A stretch of 5,552 nucleotides of DNA, taken from contig CALAXS010000196.1 of assembly GCA_937895305.1 (NCBI GenBank), positions 1-5,552 on the forward strand, given 5' to 3'. The notes beneath the pieces are model-generated. The model worked only from the letters and a program-made list of their open reading frames with translations. It had not been told where the DNA came from and made no database searches. The position numbers and the translations under genes are program-made. Position 1 is the stretch's first letter. Each line of letters opens with the position of its first letter. Shown piece after piece: positions 1-4,711 of this stretch. This stretch comes from an uncultured bacterium (GTDB lineage: Bacteria; Hydrogenedentota; Hydrogenedentia; Hydrogenedentales; JAEUWI01).

Positions 1-69
1 GTGTTGAAGGTATAGCAGGATGAGGTATAGACTGATCTCTGATGTGTTATTAAAACATGAGGTGCTGTC

Positions 70-855
70 ATGAAGATTGGAATTGTTGTAGCAACTGTAG
101 TGGGTATTGTGGTGGGGGTATTGGGCATGGTGCTGCTGGGCAATCAGGATATGGGGAGTGTTTCTGTAAAAGACGTACATTCAGATTTATCGTCGGGCGA
201 TAGCATGGACGGTGCGATGAATGATGAGTTGATTCAGTTGCGTGCAGCGCATGAGACGCTGGAGGCGGAGCTTGCTTCAACCAAATTGGAGCTGGAGTCT
301 GTGTTGTCGGAGGCGGAATCAGCACCACAGCAGGCATCGGTTGCGCAGGAAAGTATTATGGAGCAGTTGGGGGAGGAGATAGAGGATGCTGCGTTGCGGG
401 AAATGACAGAGCGACGTGCGGAGTGGGCGCAACGACGTGAGGAGTGGGGTAATGAATTCAGGACACGTACAGAGTCATTTTTTAAAGATGCAGTAGCCAA
501 TTCAGCGGACCCGGTGGAGCAAGAGCGCCTGTTGGCCATGCAGGACTATTTGGGTGCCATGCAGGATTTGCGTCAACAGATGGGCGAGGCAACTACGGAA
601 GCAGAAGAGGAAACGATTCGTGAGGCCATGCGTGAGAATGGGGATACCATGCAGCGCCTGATCAAAGAGCAGCAAAAACATATATTATCGCAGGTCGCCA
701 GTGAATATGGCGTTACAAAACCCAGAGAACAACGGCAGTTGGCGGGTGCGATGCAGGAGGCGATGGAGAGTCCTTTTTTCTGGGGTGGGCGTATGTTTGG
801 TGGCGGTTCTGGTGGTGGACGCGGTGGCCCTGGTGGGCGCGGTGACGGTCGCTAA
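70..855 (+). CDS. Membrane-anchored coiled-coil protein with Gly-rich tail, unknown function
   Basis: I do not recognise a family. The 261-residue product opens with a single hydrophobic segment (about residues 3-24: a short basic start, then Val/Ile/Gly/Leu) and has no clear signal-peptidase site, so it is probably an N-terminal inner-membrane anchor with the rest periplasmic. Residues about 30-50 are a polar linker. Residues about 51-84 and 93-135 are Glu/Leu/Ala/Arg-rich and read as coiled coil. Residues 150-215 are also helical and charged. The last 25 residues are almost all Gly and Arg after a Phe-Phe-Trp-Gly-Gly motif (236-240). There are no cysteines and no catalytic motif. The start is well supported: GAGGT at 59-63 lies 6 bases before the ATG, and earlier frames are closed by stops. 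The stop codon lies one base before the -35 box of the next unit, and no terminator of its own is visible. The gene is real with good confidence; its function is open. Confidence 0.8.
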   Translation: MKIGIVVATVVGIVVGVLGMVLLGNQDMGSVSVKDVHSDLSSGDSMDGAMNDELIQLRAAHETLEAELASTKLELESVLSEAESAPQQASVAQESIMEQLGEEIEDAALREMTERRAEWAQRREEWGNEFRTRTESFFKDAVANSADPVEQERLLAMQDYLGAMQDLRQQMGEATTEAEEETIREAMRENGDTMQRLIKEQQKHILSQVASEYGVTKPREQRQLAGAMQEAMESPFFWGGRMFGGGSGGGRGGPGGRGDGR

Positions 856-856
856 A

Positions 857-886
857 TTGACTTGACCGGGCTGCGTTGGGTAGAAT
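857..886 (+). promoter_or_regulatory. Sigma70-type promoter of the tRNA-Leu gene
   Basis: TTGACT (857-862) and TAGAAT (881-886) each match the -35 and -10 consensus at 5 of 6 positions, with an 18-bp spacer. Transcription would start near 893, about five bases before the mature tRNA. The bases between the -10 box and the start are GC-rich (GTCGCC), as in promoters of stable RNAs under stringent control; that regulation is an inference. Confidence 0.7.
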
Positions 887-897
887 GTCGCCTCTTT

Positions 898-984
898 GCC
901 GGAGTGGTGGAATTGGTAGACACGCACGGTTCAGGTCCGTGTGGGGGCGACCCCGTGGAAGTTCAAGTCTTCTCTCCGGCACCA
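898..984 (+). tRNA. tRNA-Leu, anticodon CAG
   Basis: A full type II tRNA cloverleaf can be folded by eye. The acceptor stem is GCCGGAG (898-904) with CTCCGGC (974-980), followed by discriminator A981 and an encoded CCA (982-984). The D stem is GTG/CAC (907-909 with 921-923). The anticodon stem is CACGG/CCGTG (925-929 with 937-941), and its 7-base loop TTCAGGT holds CAG at 932-934. The long variable arm (942-956) has a GGGG/CCCC stem. The T stem is GGAAG/CTTCT with loop TTCAAGT (962-968). The long variable arm, the CAG anticodon and discriminator A identify leucine; it reads CUG codons. It is a single-gene unit with its own promoter and terminator. 3' ends of tRNA genes are common integration sites, but no integrase or att duplication is seen here. 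Confidence 0.97.
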
Positions 985-996
985 TTAGTTTGATTT

Positions 997-1036
997 ACCC
1001 CTTGTAGCTTGTTGGCTGCGAGGGGTTTCTGTTTTT
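997..1036 (+). terminator. Rho-independent terminator of the tRNA-Leu unit
   Basis: ACCCCT-T-GTAGC (997-1008) pairs with GCTGC-G-AGGGGT (1015-1026), giving a 12-bp stem with two G-T wobbles and a 6-base loop. It is followed by TTCTGTTTTT. It lies 12 bases after the CCA end, so the tRNA is transcribed alone. Confidence 0.85.
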
Positions 1037-1055
1037 ATAGGCCGAATGCGCAGCT

Positions 1056-1072
1056 TTGCTATAGGATAGCAA
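1056..1072. repeat. Perfect 7-bp inverted repeat upstream of the DUF2156 gene
   Basis: TTGCTAT (1056-1062) and ATAGCAA (1066-1072) form a perfect inverted repeat around the 3-base centre AGG. It lies about 80 bases before the start of the downstream gene, in the roughly 120-base gap after the tRNA terminator where that gene's promoter should be. It could be an operator or a short RNA hairpin. No convincing -35/-10 pair was found beside it. Confidence 0.4.
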
Positions 1073-1141
1073 CAGTATCAATGCAATAATGAAGTCTCTT
1101 TGGCGGGCCTGCAGGTCCATATTGCTTCTGTAAAAATTGAT

Positions 1142-1147
1142 GGAGGA
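1142..1147 (+). promoter_or_regulatory. Ribosome binding site that favours a TTG start at 1155
   Basis: GGAGGA is the only strong Shine-Dalgarno sequence near the start of the DUF2156 gene. It is 7 bases before an in-frame TTG at 1155. It lies after the in-frame TTG 1137 and overlaps the end of the ATG at 1140, so it cannot serve either. The in-frame ATGs at 1164 and 1167 are 16 or more bases away, longer than usual. Confidence 0.55.
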
Positions 1148-1154
1148 ATCGACT

Positions 1155-2138
1155 TTGGCTGGAATGATGACGTTTGAAGAAGCACGTGCATTGGTTTTGA
1201 TGCATGGTGGGCATTCTTTGGCGTTTTCTCTGTTGCAGCCGGGTATGCAGTATTTTGGATCAGCCTCACTGGGGTGTATCGCTTTCCGAAGGTGTCTCGG
1301 GCAATGTACCGTGTTGGGTGATCCGGTGGGTCCGAAGTCGGAACGGGAAGCATTGTTAGGCGCATTTTTGGGGGTGTATCCCAATGCGTTATTCATGCAG
1401 GTGCAGCGTCCGGTCGTGGAAATGTTACGGGGCTACGGTTATAGGGCGACGCCGGTGGGGATGGAGAATGAGATTGATATAGCGACATATTCGTTGCGGG
1501 GACGGAGCAAGGGGGATGTGCGCCATTATAGAAATCGTGCTGTGGCGGGTGGTGTGGAAGTGCGGGAAGAAGTGGATAGTGTGGCATTGCGGAGCATGTT
1601 AAAGCCTGTTTCGGATGAGTGGTTGCCGTTGAAGTCGTGGTGGGGCCATGAGCTTGAGTTTTTGGCGCGGCCTTTTGTTCTGGATGTAGAGCCGGGGGTG
1701 AGAATATTTACCGGGCGTATTGCGGGTACGGTGGTGGGCTTTGTGATTATGGATCCCATGATGGCGGCTGGACAGTGCGTGGGCTATGGTGTGACAGTGT
1801 TACGCCATAGGCATGTGGTGCCGGAGGGAACAGTGGATTATATTATCTTGCAGGCCATGGCGCAGTTTCGCGCGGAAGGGATGGAACGTTTAAGTCTGGG
1901 GGTAAGCCCTTTTTACAAGATAGCGTCGCAGGCTGCATTGGATGGTATGGGTTCGTGGCCCGTGTATCAGCTCTTCCGCTTGCTCAATCGGTGGGGCAAT
2001 CCGATTTACCATTTCAGTGGCTTAAGTTTTCACAAGAGCCGCTATCGTGGAAAAGAGGTGCCCGTGTATTGTGCTGTGCGTGGACGATTTGGCTTGTTAG
2101 CCCTGTACGGTTCTGCCCGTGCATGTCGTATGCTTTAG
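1155..2138 (+). CDS. DUF2156 / phosphatidylglycerol lysyltransferase C-terminal-domain protein
   Basis: The product of about 327 residues matches the soluble catalytic half of MprF-type lysylphosphatidylglycerol synthases (tandem GNAT-like folds that move an aminoacyl group from aminoacyl-tRNA to a lipid). Visible marks, numbered from TTG 1155, are VLGDPVG near residue 53, a conserved E-x-D-I-x-x-Y-S-L-x-G block at 106-116 followed by K and R residues, and LSLGVSPF near 246, equivalent to the LGxAPL block. The C-terminal G-L-S-F-H-K-S-R-Y segment resembles the family's final FKxKF motif. The multi-spanning N-terminal flippase of full MprF is absent and there are no clear membrane segments, so it is a stand-alone domain. 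The lipid or other acceptor and the amino acid cannot be told from sequence. TTG 1155 is preferred because of GGAGGA at 1142-1147; TTG 1137, ATG 1140 and ATG 1164 are alternatives. It converges with the next unit, 5 bases away. Confidence 0.85.
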   Translation: MAGMMTFEEARALVLMHGGHSLAFSLLQPGMQYFGSASLGCIAFRRCLGQCTVLGDPVGPKSEREALLGAFLGVYPNALFMQVQRPVVEMLRGYGYRATPVGMENEIDIATYSLRGRSKGDVRHYRNRAVAGGVEVREEVDSVALRSMLKPVSDEWLPLKSWWGHELEFLARPFVLDVEPGVRIFTGRIAGTVVGFVIMDPMMAAGQCVGYGVTVLRHRHVVPEGTVDYIILQAMAQFRAEGMERLSLGVSPFYKIASQAALDGMGSWPVYQLFRLLNRWGNPIYHFSGLSFHKSRYRGKEVPVYCAVRGRFGLLALYGSARACRML

Positions 2139-2143
2139 GGGAA

Positions 2144-2449
2144 TTAAAAAAGGGGGCTGTCCTGGTCGGGCAGGTTTTTGCCGGGTTTCTTTTGTTTCTT
2201 GGTAGCGTCTTCATAGCGGGCATTGGTGGGGGCTTGCCTGACCGCTTCATCGAACTCTTCACGACCCGATTCGAATTGTTCTACAGAGATGTTTCCAATA
2301 ACACAAACCTTGAGGCGGGTATCAACGGCCTGGAATGCAACACCATTCCCGTTGGGGAGGACATCGGGTTCCTGGTATGCGTGCCATTTTTTTGCAGGTT
2401 TACCCCCTGACCACATGGTGATGACAAATATGTTGCGAAGTTCAACCAT
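2144..2449 (-). CDS. Small protein of unknown family, downstream of the PilZ gene
   Basis: This is a 101-residue product I cannot assign. Residues about 4-62 look like a compact, mostly beta fold (alternating hydrophobics such as I-F-V-I-T-M-W and K-V-C-V-I-G-N-I), with conserved-looking Trp13, Trp22 and a G-N-I-S-V-E-Q-F-E segment. After about residue 75 it becomes polar and Lys/Pro/Gln-rich and is probably disordered. There is one Cys and no signal peptide or membrane segment, so it is likely cytoplasmic. The ATG is only 4 bases after the PilZ stop codon and has AGGA about 10 bases upstream inside the PilZ gene, so the two are almost certainly one transcript. The same stretch has open frames on the other strand, but this frame has the operon spacing and a protein-like composition. 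Expression is likely; the function is unknown. Confidence 0.7.
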   Translation of the reverse strand: MVELRNIFVITMWSGGKPAKKWHAYQEPDVLPNGNGVAFQAVDTRLKVCVIGNISVEQFESGREEFDEAVRQAPTNARYEDATKKQKKPGKNLPDQDSPLF

Positions 2450-2453
2450 AATT

Positions 2454-2933
2454 TTAGAGTCCTACGGTAGCGTCCATTTGTTTCAGGAATTTATTGAGCT
2501 GTTTTTTGTCATTACTTTTAACATCATGAAACTTTACGCCGGAGGCAAAGCCGCCTTTTTCAGGTATGGACTTGGACCAGCGGACCTGGGCCAATGCTGC
2601 AATAGGGGTTTTTTTGTCGATAACAATCTGGATGCTGAGTTTTTGTGCTATGTCGAGTTGCTGCGCTGTAAATAAGGAGGTGCCTTCTTCGCTGAGGTCG
2701 AGGAGTTTTCCCTTGATGTTGTATTCGTGTGCATGCCAGGTATCTGAATTTCCCGATTGCTGTTCGAAGCAAATAGCGATACGCACAGAACAGTTTCTGC
2801 GAATAGCACGGCGCCGCTGGCTGCGTGTTTCTTTATCCGCACTTTTACCGGATTGTGCATTGCGCCGTTCTTGAACTTCAGCCCAAAGTCGCCGGTCGGA
2901 CTCACGGCGCAGTGTGATTCTTTTTTCTTGCAT
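2454..2933 (-). CDS. PilZ-domain protein, probable c-di-GMP receptor
   Basis: The 159-residue product carries both PilZ signatures: an Arg-rich R-R-R-A-I-R-R block at 40-46 (RxxxR motif) and L-D-L-S-E-E-G at 78-84 (the D/N-x-S-x-x-G motif). These are the residues that wrap c-di-GMP in the family. The following beta strands end in G-V-K-F (132-135), typical of the PilZ barrel. Residues 1-38 are a strongly basic, charged helix-like extension with a second Arg cluster (R-R-E-S-D-R-R, 9-15). There is no membrane segment or attached output domain, so it probably acts by binding a partner protein. The start chosen is ATG 2933, with AGGT about 11 bases upstream; the frame is open to a TTG at 2996 with no better start. 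It heads a two-gene unit with the 101-residue protein and is divergent from the zinc-ribbon gene. Which process it controls (motility, pili, exopolysaccharide) is not shown. Confidence 0.88.
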   Translation of the reverse strand: MQEKRITLRRESDRRLWAEVQERRNAQSGKSADKETRSQRRRAIRRNCSVRIAICFEQQSGNSDTWHAHEYNIKGKLLDLSEEGTSLFTAQQLDIAQKLSIQIVIDKKTPIAALAQVRWSKSIPEKGGFASGVKFHDVKSNDKKQLNKFLKQMDATVGL

Positions 2934-2954
2934 GATGATCTTGTACCTGATTGA

Positions 2955-2972
2955 AAAGTAAGCACTTATTTT
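2955..2972. repeat. Imperfect inverted repeat in the PilZ upstream region
   Basis: AAAGTAAG (2955-2962) and CTTATTTT (2965-2972) are complementary except for one G-T pair, around the 2-base centre CA. It lies 22-39 bases upstream of the PilZ start codon. A transcription-factor site is more plausible than an RNA hairpin, given the 2-base centre. This is a weak call. Confidence 0.3.
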
Positions 2973-3009
2973 GCACAGGTGAGGGGGTTGAAACAACTTT
3001 AACGTTTAT

Positions 3010-3039
3010 TTGACAGTGCTTTTGTGTTTGTCCTAGAAT
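3010..3039 (+). promoter_or_regulatory. Strong sigma70-type promoter for the zinc-ribbon gene
   Basis: TTGACA (3010-3015) is a perfect -35 box and TAGAAT (3034-3039) a 5-of-6 -10 box, with an 18-bp spacer. The predicted start is near 3046, giving a leader of about 30 bases. It is the best promoter in the window by match to consensus and has the same -10 sequence and spacer length as the tRNA promoter. Confidence 0.75.
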
Positions 3040-3076
3040 TAGGGCGTATACAAAAGGCGTACCGGAAAGTTGTTGC

Positions 3077-3496
3077 ATGCATTCTTTAACGTGTCCCCAT
3101 TGTCAGTCTACAGGTCATTTTAAGTCGCGGGTTCCTCGTGATGTAATCGCAGTCCTCCCATGTCCTGCATGTCATGAGCTGGTTGTTTTGTTTCGTTCAC
3201 AAACCATTGCACTGGATCGCCGTGTTCTGGAATCAGGTACGTTGACGGAGCGAAAGGAACATCTGGCGCAGGTGATAGGTGAGTTTTTGGAGGTGGCCGG
3301 GGGCTTGCCATTGCGACCTGGTGATATCAGCGGAATAAGTACGCATTTCGGGGGAAGAAATCAGGAGGAGGCGGGGGCGGATTGTGTTGAAGATGGGCAG
3401 GAAGAGGTTATTTCAGAGCAGGAGTTGGAGAAATTTGTTCGTGTGGATTTGAAATGTCTTGATAACGGGGCTTATTTCCGCCGTCATTTTGGGTAG
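3077..3496 (+). CDS. Small zinc-ribbon protein, function unknown
   Basis: The product has 139 residues. The N-terminus holds two Cys-x2-Cys knuckles, C6-P-H-C9 and C29-P-A-C32, separated by 19 residues. This is the layout of a four-cysteine zinc ribbon (residues 1-40). The middle (about 55-75) is helical and charged, residues 85-110 are an acidic Gly/Glu-rich linker, and the C-terminus (112-139) is a separate segment with I-S-E-Q-E-L-E-K-F and L-D-N-G-A-Y-F-R-R-H-F blocks that look conserved. Two further cysteines (103, 127) are isolated. There is no signal peptide or membrane helix, so it is cytoplasmic. Zinc ribbons bind nucleic acid or protein partners; which applies here is unknown. GGAAAG at 3064-3069, 7 bases before the ATG, and the strong promoter at 3010-3039 support the start. 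It is a single-gene unit with no obvious terminator of its own. Confidence 0.85.
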   Translation: MHSLTCPHCQSTGHFKSRVPRDVIAVLPCPACHELVVLFRSQTIALDRRVLESGTLTERKEHLAQVIGEFLEVAGGLPLRPGDISGISTHFGGRNQEEAGADCVEDGQEEVISEQELEKFVRVDLKCLDNGAYFRRHFG

Positions 3497-3551
3497 TTCA
3501 TACTTGATCAAAAATAGTATCTGTAGTACGCTAGGTGTTCCTTGCATGTGA

Positions 3552-3606
3552 TGTCGCTTGATGTGCGCGACACAGGGTTCATTCAGGCTCGCCATCCTGG
3601 TGGAAC
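3552..3606 (+). other. Structured leader of the RRM gene (two predicted hairpins)
   Basis: TGTCGC (3552-3557) pairs with GCGACA (3567-3572) around a 9-base loop. Next, GTTC-ATT-CAGG (3577-3587) pairs with CCTG-GTG-GAAC (3596-3606) around an 8-base loop, with a symmetric 3x3 internal loop. Both lie in the 146-base gap before the RRM gene. A possible but weak promoter lies upstream (TTGATC at 3505-3510, 17 bases, then TACGCT at 3528-3533), which would place both hairpins in the transcript. Pairings were found by eye, with no folding energy computed. Confidence 0.4.
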
Positions 3607-3642
3607 GAATATGCGATTTTTTAGGCGAATGAAAGATTGGTA

Positions 3643-3927
3643 ATGAATATCTTTGTTGGTAATTTGAGCTATCAGATGGATGCGGAGGGGTTGCGCGCCT
3701 TGTTTGAAACACATGGTGCAGTCGATTCGGCTCACGTGGTATCGGATCGGGAAACGGGGCGTTCTCGTGGTTTTGGTTTTGTAGAAATGTCGAATGATAG
3801 TGAGGGGAAGGCTGCAATTGAGGCATTGAATGGCACAGAAGCAGATGGTCGTAACCTGACCGTAAATGAAGCGCGTCCCCGTGAGCCGCGTAATTCTGGT
3901 GGCGGTGGTGGTCGTGATCGTTACTAG
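3643..3927 (+). CDS. Single-RRM RNA-binding protein with Gly-rich tail
   Basis: The 94-residue product is one RNA-recognition motif. RNP2 is I-F-V-G-N-L (3-8) and RNP1 is R-G-F-G-F-V-E-M (42-49); the aromatic residues at RNP2 Phe4 and RNP1 Phe44 and Phe46 are those that stack on RNA bases. The linker S-D-R-E-T-G-R-S-R before RNP1 is typical. The tail (83-94) is a short Gly run with Arg, as in bacterial and cyanobacterial Rbp proteins and plant GRPs. In bacteria these small RRM proteins are often cold-induced and act as RNA chaperones; that role is inferred here. ATG 3643 is chosen because the protein then begins right at the first RRM strand; the frame extends only to a TTG at 3637. The ribosome site is weak (GAAAG 7 bases upstream). 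The gene ends in a strong terminator at 3944-3977. Confidence 0.93.
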   Translation: MNIFVGNLSYQMDAEGLRALFETHGAVDSAHVVSDRETGRSRGFGFVEMSNDSEGKAAIEALNGTEADGRNLTVNEARPREPRNSGGGGGRDRY

Positions 3928-3938
3928 TTTATAAACTA
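3925..3938. repeat. Perfect 14-bp palindrome at the end of the RRM gene
   Basis: TAGTTTATAAACTA is its own reverse complement, starts with the stop codon of the RRM gene, and lies 5 bases before the terminator stem. It is AT-rich with no loop, so it fits a protein-binding site better than an RNA hairpin. It may be chance. Confidence 0.35.
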
Positions 3939-3943
3939 TTTGG

Positions 3944-3977
3944 CGCGGAGAGCTTGATTGCTTTCCGCGTTTTTTTT
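3944..3977 (+). terminator. Rho-independent terminator between the RRM gene and rlmB
   Basis: CGCGGAGAGC (3944-3953) pairs with GCTTTCCGCG (3960-3969) along 10 bp with one G-T pair and the 6-base loop TTGATT, then eight T residues (3970-3977). It is excellent for the + strand. The last two T residues overlap the stop codon of the convergent rlmB. On the - strand the stem is not followed by a T run, so it is probably weak for rlmB. Confidence 0.93.
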
Positions 3978-4707
3978 ATGCCTGTGGCTTCCGCTGACTG
4001 AGTTGGAAGAGGGCAATGGATCCTGCTATGGCAACGTTGAGGCTTTCGAGGTCGTTGTGCAGGGGGATGCTGAGGGTGTCATCGCATTGTTTGAGGATGC
4101 CGGGGCGGATGCCTTTGGTCTCGTTGCCCAGGATGAGTGCGCAGCGTTGGGGCCAGTCCATGTTGAAGATGCTTTGTTTTCCGTTTGCATCTAGAGCGTA
4201 GATCCAGAAGTTCTGGTCGCGGAGGGTGCGTAAGCTTTGGGCGAGATTTTTGCAGGTGATGATGGGCATGCGCAGGGCGGTACCCGCACTGGCGCGGATG
4301 ATGTCATCGTCGATGAGTGCGCCACCGCGTTCGGGAAGCACTATCCCGTTTACGCCTGCACCGAGTGCAGCGCGGATGAGCATGCCGATATTTTTGGGAT
4401 TGTGTACCTGATCGAGGATGAGCAGGTTGGTGTGTTCCGCACAGTTTTCGAGGAAGGTGTTGAGGTCATGATATTGGATGGGGCTGATGGTCGCGGCGAT
4501 GCCCTGGTGCTCTTGTGTTCCGGTAAGGGTATTGAGTTTGGCCTGGGGCACGGTGTCGCAGGGGATGCGCTGTTCGTGAATCTGGTCCAGGATGCCTTTA
4601 ACACCGTGGGCACGGGATTCCTTGGCGATATAGACCCGGTTTATTTGTTGGCCTGCTATAAGCGCTTCACGCAGGGCGTTGGTACCGAAGATGATTTGAC
4701 CAGCCAT
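3976..4707 (-). CDS. rlmB: 23S rRNA (guanosine-2251-2'-O)-methyltransferase RlmB
   Basis: The 243-residue product is a full-length SpoU/TrmH (SPOUT) methylase, the usual size for RlmB, which transfers a methyl group from S-adenosylmethionine to the 2'-OH of G2251 in the ribosomal P-site loop. The N-terminal substrate-binding domain (about 1-75) starts G-Q-I-I-F-G-T-N-A-L-R-E-A-L and ends in Q-E-H-Q-G-I-A-A, typical of RlmB and TrmH-type enzymes. The three SPOUT motifs are intact: motif 1 L-D-Q-V-x-N-P-x-N-I-G with N106 and R112, motif 2 L-I-L-G-N-E-T-K-G-I-R (191-201) with E196, and motif 3 I-P-L-x-x-x-L-E-S-L-N-V-A (214-226) with the knot-forming S222-L-N-V. The ATG is 4 bases after the stop of the metal-repressor gene, so the two are probably co-transcribed; no separate promoter is apparent. 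The ribosome site is weak, which suggests translational coupling. Confidence 0.95.
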   Translation of the reverse strand: MAGQIIFGTNALREALIAGQQINRVYIAKESRAHGVKGILDQIHEQRIPCDTVPQAKLNTLTGTQEHQGIAATISPIQYHDLNTFLENCAEHTNLLILDQVHNPKNIGMLIRAALGAGVNGIVLPERGGALIDDDIIRASAGTALRMPIITCKNLAQSLRTLRDQNFWIYALDANGKQSIFNMDWPQRCALILGNETKGIRPGILKQCDDTLSIPLHNDLESLNVAIAGSIALFQLSQRKPQA

Positions 4708-4711
4708 GGTG

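Noticed and set aside
898..1036. tRNA 3' end as an integration site for a mobile element
   Set aside because: No integrase, no duplicated tRNA end and no cargo genes are seen in the window.
995..1396. 133-codon open frame on the - strand
   Set aside because: It overlaps the tRNA terminator and the DUF2156 gene, and its composition is not protein-like.
2139..2200. Possible shared terminator between the DUF2156 gene and the PilZ unit
   Set aside because: There are A and T runs near the two stop codons, but no stem longer than about 4 bp with a following T run on either strand.
1955..2410. 151-codon + strand frame with a hydrophobic stretch
   Set aside because: It overlaps the well-supported end of the DUF2156 gene in another frame and the 101-residue gene on the other strand. 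The hydrophobic stretch comes from the antisense of the small gene's Lys-rich tail.
2223..2675. 150-codon + strand frame opposite the PilZ unit
   Set aside because: It is antisense to a PilZ gene with both signature motifs; there is no supporting ribosome site.
2968..2996. Possible - strand promoter for the PilZ gene (TTGTTT, 17 bases, CAAAAT)
   Set aside because: The -35 box matches only 3 of 6 positions, so it is not strong enough to annotate.
2987..2997. GTTG-AAA-CAAC inverted repeat near the zinc-ribbon promoter
   Set aside because: Four-base arms are too short to separate from chance.
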